From: Gnetum montanum
Taxonomy: Eukaryota > Streptophyta > Gnetopsida > Gnetales > Gnetaceae
Reading direction: 5' to 3'
DNA length: 64,000 bases
Assembly (NCBI GenBank): GCA_015680685.1
Contig: MNCI01037953.1
Coordinates: forward strand, 655,999-719,998
A program made the translations under genes and the position numbers. Below, piece after piece: positions 1-11,355 of this stretch; positions within the stretch are counted from its first letter, which is position 1, and each line of letters starts with the position of its first letter. The notes under the pieces were generated by a model, which worked only from the letters and a program-made list of their open reading frames with translations, did not search any database and was not told the DNA's origin.

Positions 1-2395
1 AAGATAGAGAGATTCTACATCAAAGGTGAAAAGAAACACATTTTGAGGTAGGAATCTAGAGTGAAGGTCATAGATCAAGGTTGATGAGTCTAAAAGATGG
101 TATGGTTGAGAATAGAGGATGGGGAAAAGTAGGTAGTGGAGTAGGTAGGAGGCTAGTTTAAGCAAATAGCGTGAATAAGAGTAGATAAGATGACCAAAAA
201 GAACAGGTTTATGGATTTTAGGAATTAGGTAGAAAGTATAGATTTTGAAAGTTGAGACTTTCAAAAGGGAATCCTTAAAATAAAATAAAAAAACCCTGAG
301 GAAAGTATTTGATCATAGAGAAAATCTAGCAACAAAGGATTTTCCATGGAATGACATCCACTTGTTGGCAAATGTCTGGATCTAACAATTTTTTGATGGC
401 CTCTTGATAGTACCAATAGGAGTCAAGAATGTAGATACCCATATTTTTATTAGCAGGATGAAGCACAATGCTCCAATATTTCTGGAGTTTATAAAGAGCT
501 CCAAGAAGACATTGAGGGAGTGAAGGACTGAAAGAAAAATCTAAAGAAGAAAGAGCAACCTTGAAAGATGAGAGACAATCAAGAATAGATGTCTCTAGGT
601 GCTAGTTGAACCTATCAATGGGTAGGTTCCACTTGCTTTAGAAATGTAACTTCATCTTAGCAAGACGAATTACCTTCAAGAAAGGTAAAGAAGATTGGCT
701 TACCTCTTTTGGTTTATCTTTGAAGAAGTTGCGTAACTGAAGAAGTTTGGCAAAGGTAGTGAATTCCTTGAGAACTGCACCACAATCCATGAGAAGAGGG
801 CAAGGAATGAATTTAAGGCCAAAACCTAGAACTTTAAGACATCTTGATGAAAAATTATGAATAGCGAAGTTAGAAATGTGATTTTCTACCTCGCGGACCA
901 TCTTATGCATGAACAAAAGGTAGGTGTAAGAGTTCTGGGAAATGGCCAAGAGCCAAAAGTTCAACTATGCATGAGAGGGTAGTTTTTGAACTTTCTTGGG
1001 AAAGAAGTCTAGCTCAATGTTCTTGGTTGTGGCGTAGATGGTGCAAAGTTTTGCTATTGATGAGAGCATCCTTGGTGTGGCTTTGAGCCAAATAGCCCAA
1101 AGGCACTGGAGGTGGAGTTCTTTTTTTTTTATTGTTGGTGGGGCCTAGCTTGGGAAGGAGTTTTCTAGGTTAGGTTCATGCTATTTAAAGAAGAACTTGC
1201 TTGTGGTCATTTAGGTCTTAGCTGCGAGTGTCCTTGTTGCTTATGATTCTGCTTCTTATTCTTATTCTATTAAGGGTAGTGGGGTTGAGTAGGCTTGTTG
1301 AGGAGGACACCGCGATCCTTCAACCATTCACCAAATTTTTTGAACATGGAATCCCATTCTTGGTGAATGGTTTCCTTTCAAACCTCCTTGACTATAGGAC
1401 CAAGGTCCAGGTGATCCACTTCAGTCTCCACAATAGAAGCAGCATTCTTTCATATTTCCTTAGCCTTTTGTCGAGCTTCTGCATAAATTTAGAACTGAAG
1501 CCCTTCATTAATGAAGGATTCCTCAAGCTTTTTGAAGTATATCTATAGAAGAGCATTAATATAAGAGGTGGGTTGATTACTAGCTGAGATGCATTCAACC
1601 AACTTTGAAGAAGCTTCATGCAAAAAAGATTCCAATTTTTGAAGATTGGATTTGATAAAAGCCATTTTTGCATGAAGGTAAGATTCTTGGAGTTTTAGAT
1701 TATGCTCTTTTTAGAGAGTAGCTAAATCTACTTGAAGGATAGCATCTCCTTTAGGGGTGGAAGCTTTAAGGCTCAAAGTAGCAATGCACAGACTATGAAC
1801 CAACTTTTTTGAGTGTAGTTGCTCAATTCTCTCTTTATTGTGATAGGAGCGCTCTACATCATGAAGGTGATGCGAAGTCCCTTTGCAATAGTGTTAATCA
1901 TATCCAACAGAACTTTAGGAATTTGTAGCGAATCTTCATTGGAAGAAGAAGACATTTTGGCATCATTTAACTGTTGACGAAGAAATGCACATTTAGATTG
2001 AAGTGTGCTAAGAAGGAGTTCAAAATCTGCAATTTGTTTCTAATAGTGATTTAATTCAATGTGGAGAATGTTTGCTTGAAAAATGTGTTTTGCATGAAGT
2101 TCATCAACTCATTGATTGAAGTTTGTGTGAAGTTCTTCTATTTGATGCAAAAACTTGGCTTGATAGAAAGATTCTAGATCTTCTATTGAACCAAGAGGAT
2201 CTTCATGAACTAGACGATTGGCAAGACATGGACCTATTTGTAGATTCATGTCATGCTTCGCTAAAGTCTCTAGTGTATGAGATCTCCTTTTTGAAGAGCT
2301 AGAAGGGGGATCATTACCAAGCACTGCTTGAGATTAGCAGTGCAAGTTTGGACCCTTGAAGAAGAGGCAGAAGGTTGCTGATCTATAGAGCTCAT
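1..2395 (-). pseudogene. Penelope-like element, copy 1 (N-terminal half plus start of RT)
   Basis: Broken ORF of a Penelope-like retroelement read on the minus strand; its C-terminal part lies beyond the left edge of the window. The likely start is the ATG at 2395-2393 (MSSIDQQPSASSS). About 450 codons of Gln/Glu/Leu-rich, coiled-coil-like sequence follow (2300-1000), with no GIY-YIG nuclease visible. The conserved PLE pre-RT block VLGFGLKFIPCP is at about 803-840 and FAKLLQLRNFFKDKP at about 700-750. The RT starts near 300 and its first catalytic block, FTFDVESLY, reaches the window edge at 1-45. The RT half matches copy 2 base for base with moderate divergence (1-772 against 3701-4472). Frameshifts and stops make it non-functional. 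The family call rests on motifs; the exact clade is uncertain. Confidence 0.8.
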
Positions 2396-2727
2396 TTTGT
2401 TTAGGTAGCAAGATAGAAGAAAATTTTAGGGTACTTAAAATTTTAAGTATGATCTTGTGTAGCTAAAGAAAAGATAAAAAGACAAGAAGAAACAAATTTA
2501 GAAAAGGCTCAAAACAAACATAGAAGCAAAGCTACTACATAAAATGTTTTTGGAAGTCTCACCCCTCTTTAGTATGTTTACAGTAGCGATGCTAGAATGT
2601 GCTTTGAGCAACAAGTGCATGATGAGAATATATAGTGTCCCATCATACAAAGATAATTAAAAACCACTACATGCAATAATTAAAATCTACTAAATGAAAT
2701 AATTAAAGTGGGCCCCATTGGTTTAGG
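2396..2727 (-). other. Junction between tandem PLE copies (3' tail of copy 2, 5' leader of copy 1)
   Basis: About 330 non-coding, A/T-rich bases separate the stop of copy 2 (2730-2728) from the start of copy 1 (2395). No GIY-YIG endonuclease motif is visible in any minus frame. In tandem PLEs this position corresponds to the pseudo-LTR junction, and the promoter of the downstream copy would be expected here. I see no clear TATA box. Confidence 0.5.
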
Positions 2728-4472
2728 CTAAGATGGGGATGGAATGTTGCACTTGAATTTGTTCCTGACAAGGAAAGAACAAAGTTTTCTTGGATTCCTC
2801 TAGTAGGTGATTGCATCAAGAATGATGTTTTGGAGACTTAGACCTATTTGACGGAGCTGAGTAAGTATAGGATATAGGAGGGCCCTCAAGTTCAAGGATT
2901 TAGTGGAAGGACTAAAATCCAATTTGAAGATAAGAGGGGTCCACTTCCTATTGTGAACATCATCTCATTGATGAAGCCATTCAAGAAGATGGCACCTAGA
3001 GGAGGTAGGGAGAAGGTTGAAGTAATGGATCAAGAAGTGAGAAGGATATCCTTAAGCATGAAGTTGCCAATAGAGTTTTTGTCAAATCTGCTGCATATCA
3101 CCGAGGCAGGATTCCCTGATGAGGTATCGTTTAAGCTCAGCAACAATGAAAGCTTTCTTCTAATGGTGTGGATGCCAAGAGGAGAAAGGGATGTATTGAT
3201 AAGAATTTAAGGATTTTTGATAACACTTGGTAGATAAAATACTAGTGTTGAAAAAGTTAGAACCCTTAAAGAAGGATATATCTAAGATGTTGGTTGAAGT
3301 GCTAGATATAGAGGGAGCAATATTGATGATAGGATAGAAAGGACCATACCAATCAAGTAGCTAGAAGAAAGAATCCTATGAACCACTCCAAATGCCAAAG
3401 ACATCATTAATGTACCTTTTGTAGTATAGAAGATGACTAGAGCCTAGTGTAGAAAAAAAATTTCTCTATGTGACACAGAAACAAGCAAGCGTAGACAACG
3501 GCAAAGTTTCTACCCATGAAAATGCCTTGAATCTATTTGTAGAAGATCCCATTCAACTCCAAGAAATTTTCTTGAAGGATCAAAGAGGCAAGCTCTATGA
3601 TGGCATTGATGTAAAAGACCTATAAATAAAAATGGTTATCATGAAAATATGACTCAACCATAGCTCGAAGAGTAGTGAGGCCATGATCCGTGGGAATGCT
3701 AAGATAGAGAGATTCTACATCAAAGGTGAAAAGAAACACATTTGAAGGTAAGAATATATTGTGAAGGTCATGGATCAAGGCTAACAAGTCTAAAAGATGG
3801 TATGGTTGAGAACATAGAATGGGGAAAAGTAGGTAGTGGAGTTGGCGGGAGGCTGATTCAAGCAAATAGCCTTAATAGGAGAAAATAGGATGACCAACAA
3901 GAATAGGTTTATGGATTTTAGGAATCAAGTAGAAAGTATAGGGTTTGAAAGCTAAGACTTTCAAAAGGGAGCCCTTAAAATTAGAAAAAAACCTGAGAAA
4001 AGCAGTTGATCACAGAGAAAAGCCAATGACGAAGGATTTCACATGGAACAACATCTACTTGTTGGTAGATGTCTGGATCTAAAAACTATCTAATGGCCTC
4101 TTGATAGTACCAAGAGGAGTCAAGAATGAAAATAGCCATATTTTTATCAACAAGACAAACCACAATGCTCCAATCTTTCAAGAGTTTATAAAGATCTCCA
4201 AGAAGACGTTAAGGAAGTGGAGGCCTACAAGAAAAATCTAAAGAAGAAAGAGCAGTCTTGAGAGATGAGAGACAATCAAGAATAGATGTCTCCAGGTGCT
4301 AGTTGAAGCTGCTGATGGGTAGGTTCCACTTACTTTGAAAACATAACTTCATCCTAGCAAGATTAAGTACTTTCAAGAAAGGTAAAGAAGATTGGTTTAC
4401 CTCTTCTGGTTTGTCTTTGAAGAAGTTGTGTAACTGAAGAAGTTTGGCAAATGCAGTAAATTCCTTGAGAAG
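2728..4472 (-). pseudogene. Penelope-like element, copy 2 (5'-truncated reverse transcriptase)
   Basis: Minus-strand PLE reverse transcriptase of about 580 codons with stops and frameshifts. Blocks in order: FAKLLQLHNFFKDKP (about 4410-4460); IPKIHKPILVGHPI (3880-3930), the PLE 'PKIHKP..GRP' signature; FTFDVESLYLSIPTDHG (3685-3735), catalytic block A; GIFMGRNFAVVYACLF (3465-3530), the 'G.AMG..FAP.YANLFM' block; YIND at 3413-3402, where the catalytic YIDD has lost its first Asp; and the thumb with YIPFSSWHPHH (3150-3195), ELKRYL, LIFKLDFSPSTKSLNLR (about 2880-2930) and NPRKLCSFLVRNKFK (about 2760-2800). The ORF stops at 2728 with no C-terminal GIY-YIG nuclease. The 5' end breaks off at about 4472, where similarity to copy 1 stops abruptly. 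Confidence 0.87.
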
Positions 4473-4493
4473 AAGTTTGGTTTATGACCCTTG

Positions 4494-5216
4494 TGTTTCT
4501 TAGGGACTCATAATGGGCTCCATGTGTGTAGTTAGTGGATTTGTAGTAGTAAAAGCCATTGTTGATGGTTTTATATATCGAGACTATGTTGTAAATGGCA
4601 TCAATGTGTTATGATTTGTTGTTTGTGGCACTGCTTGAGTTTGAAGGATGACTATAACAGGTGTGAAATCCATCATAGTAGGGTAGGAAGGAGTGGAATA
4701 TGGTGGCACCATGTTCATAGAGAAAATAAAAGCATTGAAGGAAGGCTCTATGACCTTGGGCAAAGTTTGTTGGAACAATCCTTCCAAAATGTCTTTAAGC
4801 TCAAATTCTACCTTGAATTCATCCTCCTCTCCCTATTGTTCCTCATGGCTATGCTTGTAATCTTCTTCTTCCATAGTAATCAATTGGGCTAGGATGCTAG
4901 CATAGATTTTAGTAAGAGGAATTTGATCATATGGGGAAGGGTTGTATTCTTTCCCATCCCTATGTATGAGTTCAAACTCCCTCTTGGCCTCAACTTCAAT
5001 TCATGAAATTAACATACCTACCTATATGTTAGCACAAATGAAGTTATAGTGATCTTCATTTATAGGTGTGGAATTAAGACTTTCCCCTTTGACTCTCAAA
5101 GATTGCCTACACTCCATGATGGCAAGGTCTTTGGGGTCATAGGCTTTCATGGCCTATTGATCTGACCTACCATCATTGTAATTGTAAGGCAACTTAGTTA
5201 ATCATAGAAGAGACAT
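4494..5216 (-). pseudogene. Unknown gag-like ORF remnant
   Basis: Minus-strand reading frame of about 240 codons from the ATG at 5216-5214, interrupted mainly by TAG and TGA, each one transition away from CAG or CGA. Readable stretches include MKAYDPKDLAIMECRQSL, TPINEDHYNFICANI, NPSPYDQIPLTKIYASILAQ, an acidic run (MEEEDYKHSHEEQ) and a Pro/Thr-rich tail (MVPPYSTPSYPTMMDF). The layout (globular N-terminus, acidic linker, Pro-rich tail) resembles a plant retrotransposon gag, but I do not recognise the family. The truncated PLE copy 2 joins its 3' side at about 4472-4494. Confidence 0.4.
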
Positions 5217-6460
5217 GGTTATTTTAATGGAAATTGCTCAAGATAGGCTATGAAAAGCAAAAATAACAATAGATTCCAACAATTGAAAATGACAAGCAAT
5301 CATAGGAAAGAAAAATAGTCGAAAATGGGGTACTTACTAAAAATAGCAAGTAGGGGCATAAGGGGGATAGACTTCCTTACCCAAAATGGAAAGTTGAAAA
5401 GGTGGTAGCACACTTTACCCACACTAACCTTTTAGTTGTAACACTCCCTAGTGCCCACATTGGCTTCCTAGCTATCACACCCCTAAATGTGGCAATGGGA
5501 AAAGAGGGGGTGAGATGGGGGGATCTCCCATCTTACAAAGCCAACACTGGTAAAAAAGGGGGATGAAAAATATTAAAAGTGTAGTGAAAAGAATGCAAAT
5601 TTTGACATTTCTAATGGCTATGAATTTTAAATCTTGTAGAAATATGCAAAAATGATCAAAAAAATTACTTACTATAAGTAGTAAGTGGGGGGTAATTGGG
5701 GTTTATGCCTTTACCAAAAATGACAAGCTAATAACGTTGGGGTCAAACTTCACCCACGTTAGTCTCCTAGCTATCACACCTCCTCCAAGTATGGAAAGGG
5801 AGGGGCAAGAGAAGGCGAGATGGGAGGATCTCACACCTCCCAAAACCAACATTGGTAAAAAGAGGAAAAGTGGGATAGCCAAACTAGAAACCTGCAACTT
5901 TCTCAAAATGGTTTTAGAAACTACCAAATTCAACCACAAAGGAAGGGGGAAAGTGCTTGTGGTAGGTAATGAAGGCAACTTTGGTTTTGCAATGAGATTT
6001 GTGGCTAAGGTGGAATGTTGGTGTCTGGGTGTTCAATGTTAGTTTTGATTGCTTAAATTCATAGCAAGTGTTGAAAGGCTAAACATCCAACCACCTACAA
6101 CTTCAACACTAGGGTTTCTACTATAGGGGATGAGGGGTAGTGTTGAGTTTTCAAAGGGGGTTTTAAGGATTTTGCTATAAAAATTAGAAATTTCCAATAG
6201 GTAGGCAACGTTGGCTATGAGGGTAATTAGATTTGGCTATAGAAATCAAGTAGAGGCCCTCCTTCTAGCACCAAGAAATTGTTCCAATGAAAAATCTCGA
6301 TCGCTAGAAGAAACCAAGAATCCTTAGTTACAGGTAGCCTCAACCCCGAATCTCCTAGGACCTCTGCGAGAAAAAAAATGGGATTCAAGCTACACTGTAT
6401 GATCTGGTAGATCACCTAGGGACTTAAGGGGGTGTAAAACGGGGTTATAATAAAAAGTAT
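5217..6460. repeat. Non-coding region with a diverged direct repeat
   Basis: No gene seen. A diverged direct repeat of about 210-230 bp is present at 5330-5560 and 5660-5870 (offset about 330 bp). Both units start with TACTTACTA..AGTAGTAAGTGGGG-like sequence and share CTAGCTATCACACC and a G-rich GGGAGATGGGAGGATCTC-like part. The region lies upstream of the minus-strand gag-like ORF and may be its leader or LTR. ORFs in both directions here are shadows of the repeat. Confidence 0.4.
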
Positions 6461-7579
6461 AGAAATGCAAATCTATGAAATGATGCATTGAAATATAACA
6501 ATTATATATGAAATTGTACACAATCTAAAATCATAAATTTCATTAAATGAACAAATAATGAGTTCAAAGATGTGTACAAAATTGGTGCCCAAGAGGAGGG
6601 GCAAAATATGGTTCACTTAGGTAGGGGTTCAGAGCCCGTTGAAGCCATGATCAACTCTACAATCTGGTATCTCTACCATTCCTAATGCTATCAAACCTCC
6701 TTTTTCTCCATATATCTGTAACGTTGGTTGATGCTAGGGGTTATGAAAATGTGAAGGGTTGGGGTAGCCAAAGTGTACCATGTTTGGATTTGGTGATACA
6801 AGGGGGGTAATATTAACAACCAAAGCTCACAGATCCAAAGGGGAGGAGTAACAGGGGATAATAGGTTACAAGGGGTCCATGCTATTAGGCACCAAGAAGC
6901 TACATTTTTGCTAAGGAAGCAAGTGCTCTTAGATGCCAAAATGCCAAGGGTGATGAAATGCCAAAGTGTGGAATCTTGACATGGTGCCAAGATGTGGTTT
7001 TTATAGTGTTATGACCATGATTTATTCTGCAAATTAGCTTCTAATGGCTAACATGATTGGTTGCAAAATTCGTTGTCAATGGTTGACATGATTGGCTGAA
7101 AATTGGTTGCTAATGGCTAACATAATTGGCTGAAAATTGGCTACCAAATTGCCAAAAATTAGCTGCCATGTTTAGGGGGTAGGTGAGATCTACCAACATG
7201 CATCCATGTTGTCTGCCCCCTCCATGATGTTTGACCCCCTCTCTCCTAACTTGTGGGGAGGAGAAGCATATCAACATTAAGGGGGGATGGGAAGTCAACA
7301 CTAGGGGTGAAGGTCAAATCATCCAAACTTGGTCATTCCCCTTTCCATGCTAAGGTAGGTAAGTTCTACCCCCTTGCANCCTAAATATAGATACTAGATG
7401 GTTTTTTTCACTTGGGGAATAAGGCTTTGGTCACTTATGAAGTATTTTTGAATCTCAAAAGTATGAAATATGTGATATTGTCCCTTTATGAGTTACAACC
7501 TTCACATTTAGAATAAAATATTGCCTTGGGTTTCATGGGATGGGATTACAAAGGTTTCAACATGAAAAATTGGTGGTGT
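6461..7579. other. Unassigned non-coding sequence
   Basis: No recognisable gene on either strand. It contains a short tandem repeat at 7036-7140 (separate entry) and one ambiguous base at 7379. The right edge is where similarity to the copia B gag begins (about 7580); no LTR was found here for copia A. Confidence 0.4.
7036..7140. repeat. ~34-bp tandem repeat, three units
   Basis: Three imperfect head-to-tail units built on CTAATGGCTAACATGATTGG followed by CTGAAAATTG. The third unit runs into a degenerate fourth (CTACCAAATTGCC). Confidence 0.6.
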
Positions 7580-9418
7580 TTCAAGGACATCTTACACAAA
7601 GCCATCCATGTTTGATAGATTGACTTCACCTATTGGAAATCTAGGATGCAAGGATTCTTAAATCTATGGAGTTTGAAGTATGGGAATCAATTTTGGAAGG
7701 CTACACTCCACCTATTGATGGCAGTACTAGCATCATCAAGACCTGCAACAAATGATCTCAAGATGAAAAGGATAAGTTCATGTTTGATTCAAAAGAAAAA
7801 AATTGTTTATAATGTGCATTAAATAAATCTAAATTTAATAGGATAGCAAGATGTAAAATGGCCAAAAAAATTTAGCAAATTTTAGAAGCTACTTATGAAT
7901 GAACCTCTATTGTTAAGTAATCAAAACTATTAGTTTTACAAAGTGAATATGATAAACTCAAAATTAGAGAAGGTCAGAAGATCAAGGATTATTTTTCTAG
8001 AGCTAATGATCTTGTTGTAATAATTAGAGGAATCAGAAAGGATCTACTCAAAAGTAATGTAATTATCAAAATGATCATAACTTTGTAATTGAAGTTTAGA
8101 CCAAAGATTAAAACCATGAAGGAAATCACAAATTTTTCAATTTGAAATTTGAGGAACTTAAAAGTGCTCGTATCACCTATGAAATGAATCTCATAAGTGA
8201 AAGATCTATTTAAGAAATACCCATCACCTTGAAGACTATCTCAAATGAGAAGGAGCTCAATGAGAATGATGAGGAAAATGAAGATGAGATTATCTTTCTC
8301 ACTAGAAAGCTATAGTAACTAATCACTAGAAGGAACAAAGAAACACATCAACAAAAATTCAATCAATTCAAAGGTAGAGAAAGAAGTAAGAATTTTTTAA
8401 ATTTTAATTTAGATTTCTCTTCTGTAGAATGTTGGATGTGCAGTGAAAGAGATCATATGACCCCTGAATGTCCTAGTAGCTTCAAGAGGCAATTCAAGAT
8501 TAATTCTAGTTAAGAAGTTAAGAAAACCAACTTCTATACAAGTTGGAATGATGGGGAGTATAGTGAAGAAGAAGTAGAGGAAGATCTAGAAATTCTCATC
8601 TAATCTACATGGTCCTTACTGATGGTGGTTCATCAAATGATGAACTTAATGATGATGAGAGGTTTGATTTATTTTGTAAAGAAATTTTAAATTTTCAAAA
8701 TCTTTGCACTAAGTTAAATAAAGAAGTCAAGTCTAAAGATCAGAAAATATCCTCATTAAACTTGACCATTTTTTATCTTAACAAAAAATTCTCAAACCTC
8801 AGTGCTGAGAATGAAGTACTAACCAAATCATGTGAGTAGATGAAAGAAGAACTTGCAAATGTTAAGATAGTGAATGAAAGATTGACTAAAGAAAAAGAGC
8901 TCTATGAATGGTTCTTAAACAAGGAAGAAGTTCACAAGAAAAAAGTGGACTTGGATGCTACCACCATGATGAGGAACTTGCACAACCTTCATCCCATCTA
9001 AAGGAACCTCCAAGGAATAAGGACACTACATCAAAGGAAGCTCCTATCCAACAAAAAACCCCTCAAAGGTTTTATCCTTATAGGAAAATTAGATGTCATT
9101 ATTGTAATAAGACTAGTCATAAGCAATGGAAGTGCAATCTAAAGTTTTATCATATGAGTACATGGGCATATTAGAAGACTCCTTGGTTTTATTAAAGGGC
9201 ATCGAGAAAGGGTTTTATGTAGGATCACAAAGAAGATTGGAAGTCAACTAAAAGGACCAAGGCTATAAAAAAGGAATGAAGAATTAAATGACAAGACCAA
9301 AGACATCAAGACACTTTCACCAACAAATTTGTAAGAGGAAGTCATACCTTAGACATTGGGAAAGTTTGGTTCAAAGGAGATTCCTCAAAAGAGGAAACAC
9401 ATTCTCTAGATCTTTGAA
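7580..9418 (+). pseudogene. gag: Ty1/copia (SIRE/Maximus-like) gag, copia A
   Basis: Degenerate copia-type gag, homologous to the minus-strand gag at 37478-38794. Readable parts: MEFEVWESILEGYTPP (about 7665-7715), the capsid-like UBN2/Retrotran_gag_2 core with LVLQSEYDKLKIREGQ and KDYFSRANDLVV (about 7930-8020), an acidic linker, CCHC knuckle 1 CWMCSERDHMTPEC (8430-8471; CX2CX4HX4C), a coiled-coil segment (8609-8870) and a second knuckle CHYCNKTSHKQWKC (9094-9135). The frame runs on, with stops, to a TGA at 9416-9418. The ATG present in copia B is replaced here, and similarity starts only at about 7583, so the 5' LTR, primer site and gag start are missing. No protease, integrase or RT follows. 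Confidence 0.8.
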
Positions 9419-9735
9419 CTTCATCACCTTCCAACAGCATGACAAGTAGGTAGAGGTAAGTTTTTTTCTTTTTATTTTCAAGGTTTCATAAAGACTATAG
9501 ACCAATGACAGCTTTCCAAAACCTCATCCTAATTTTTGACAAAAGATGTCTTTCAAAAGTGAAAGATATTCTCTAGCTCTTTGAACTCCATCACTTTCCA
9601 ATAGCATGACAAGTAAGTAGAGGTAAGTTTTTTTCTTTTTGTTTTCAAGGTTTCACAAAGACTATAGACCAATGACAACCTTCCAAAACCTCATCCTAAT
9701 TTTTGACAAAAGATGTCTTTCAAAAATGAAAGATG
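9402..9735. repeat. 167-bp tandem duplication
   Basis: Two adjacent, highly similar units (9402-9568 and 9569-9735) starting TTCTCTAG.TCTTTGAACT and ending CAAAAGATGTCTTTCAAAA. They lie between the gag and the third ORF of copia A, in non-coding sequence. Confidence 0.85.
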
Positions 9736-9870
9736 TCTCTACAAAGATGTCTCTTTGATTTTTCAATTGACTGCAAGAAAGACATCTTTGGTAAATAAAA
9801 GACATCTATTGTATTTTTAGCATATGAAAAAGACATCTTTCTATCAAAAAAGACATCTCTTTTTTCATTC
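9706..9870. repeat. Cluster of AGACATCT/AGATGTCT octamers inside copia A
   Basis: Repeated AGATGTCT and its reverse complement AGACATCT. The same octamer cluster fills the U3 of the copia A/B LTRs (17580-17830, 23040-23290, 39530-39750). Its presence upstream of the third ORF suggests either an internal promoter-like copy or an old LTR fragment. Confidence 0.6.
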
Positions 9871-9947
9871 AAAGCCCTTATTTTCTGGTAGCTATAAAAG
9901 ACAAAACCTTCTTTTTTATCGTATTCCTTCACAAAGATCCCACAAAG

Positions 9948-11355
9948 ATGACTAGGGCTCCACAATTTGCAGTGATTTTGGCAAAGATGGCCCACAAGAA
10001 GATTGGTACATTCAAGAATCCATCCAAAAAATGTGCAAAAGGAAGTTCTAGCAATGCATCACCTTCATACATGCCCCATTTTTGAAGTAAAGGCACTCAA
10101 CATAGATTTGAAGCTACAATAACCACTACTATTGTTTGAGCATTCTCTTAATTTTCCACTTCATAGACAATAAGATCTATTAGATTATTTCAAGCTTTTA
10201 AACTAGACAAGTTTCATTTCTATGAATTTTCTTGTCCCTGAAGTGCTTATTAGAGAATTCTAATATAATATTATTATTTCTAATGTTGTTGTTAGGGAAT
10301 TCACATTCACTATTGGTGGAATTATTGCTAATGTCTCTCCCTGAATTATAAATGCACTTCTAGGTATTTCTAGTTCTTTTGTATTCCGAGCTACCATTGA
10401 TACTATTCATGATATCTACACCAATGGTATAATGCTTGTAACTCATGATGAATTTTATGATGTTTTATTTGGGAGAGATATGTCATTTAATAGGGGTCAT
10501 ATTAAGCAAAGAAAGATGACTCTTGATGCCTCCACCTTATCACTTATTGTTTTGTATAACATAATGGTGAAGGGAGGTAGTTACAATTATTTGCTACCAC
10601 CCCAAGGTCTTGTACTATATTATCTACTTACAAGGTTACCATTGGATTTGAGACACACTCTTTTTTTATACATTTTGAGTCTCTATGTCAAGGAGAGAAT
10701 CCTTTTTGCCAATGTCATTGGAAAGCTTGTGAGGAACCTCTCCTACTTGTGTAAGAGTTTAGATGAAGTTTGGATTTCTCCTTTCTTCAATGGATAGGTA
10801 TTTAAGGAGGTCACTACTCCTCCTATCTCTGATAGCAAGGAGGATGCTCTTGTTCCTCCATGACATTCTTCAACAATAGGTCCCTCACGCACATATGACT
10901 CTAGGATGGAGTCAAATTCCAAGCCAAAGGCACCCCTAGCTAGTGTATAGGGAGAGCATCATGCTTCCATGCAGTAGTCAAAGCACCATGATCTAGTCCC
11001 ACCTACTCACACTATTCCATCCCCTACTAATGCTCCTAGCTTTTCTGAGTAACAAGCTATGAAGAACATCTTTGGGATCATGTTCGAATGGATCCCAATT
11101 TAGCAACTACTAGCTCCATCAACTCCACCATCTTCCTCTTGGTTTTGAGTGAAGCTTTATCCTAGGTGGGCTCCAGTGTAGCAAGTTGAGTCCTTAGATG
11201 AGGACACTGAAAAATCATTCCATCCCAACACTAGTAGTGATGATGAGGAGGAGGAGATTTATCATCCATCTTGAGTAGTGGTGGATTCTAAATCTAAGGA
11301 TGCTACCAAGGTTAGTGATTGAGACCTCAGTAGGTTGTTTGTTCTCTCCTTTTAG
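9948..11355 (+). pseudogene. Third ORF of copia A; putative plant transposon protein (Transposase_32-like)
   Basis: A broken ORF of about 470 codons from ATG 9948 (MTRAPQFAVILAKMAHKK) to TAG 11355, with a frameshift near 10215 and scattered stops. The core contains VLIREFYNIIISNVVV (about 10235-10290), HDEFYDVLFGRDMSF and MTLDASTLSLIVLYNI, then YYLLTRLPLDLRHTLF (10432-10680). This 'lIREFY..', 'L....+.L..l+.yNi', 'YYll.g.plDL' layout is what I know from the 'putative plant transposon protein' family. The tail is Pro/Ser-rich then acidic (SLDEDTEKSF, SSDDEEEEIY). It sits between gag and the 3' LTR, where SIRE-type elements carry their extra, often called env-like, ORF. Function unknown; the family match needs a profile search. 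Confidence 0.5.

Noticed and set aside
1228-1548. Plus-strand hydrophobic ORF, apparently a membrane protein
   Set aside because: It is the antisense of the Leu/Gln-rich coiled-coil N-terminus of PLE copy 1.
2953-3210. Plus-strand 85-codon ORF
   Set aside because: It is the complement of the conserved PLE thumb region on the minus strand.
2396-4472. Assignment of the PLE to the conifer Dryad group
   Set aside because: Dryad carries a C-terminal GIY-YIG nuclease; none is readable after the RT thumb here, so the clade is left open.
5703-6042. Opposed ORFs of about 90-100 codons
   Set aside because: They overlap antiparallel within the diverged direct repeat and show no domain.
6580-6610. TTGGTGCCCAAGAGGAGGGG as a tRNA-Lys primer-binding site
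   Set aside because: It needs a 2-bp insertion to match and no LTR end or partner LTR is visible beside it.
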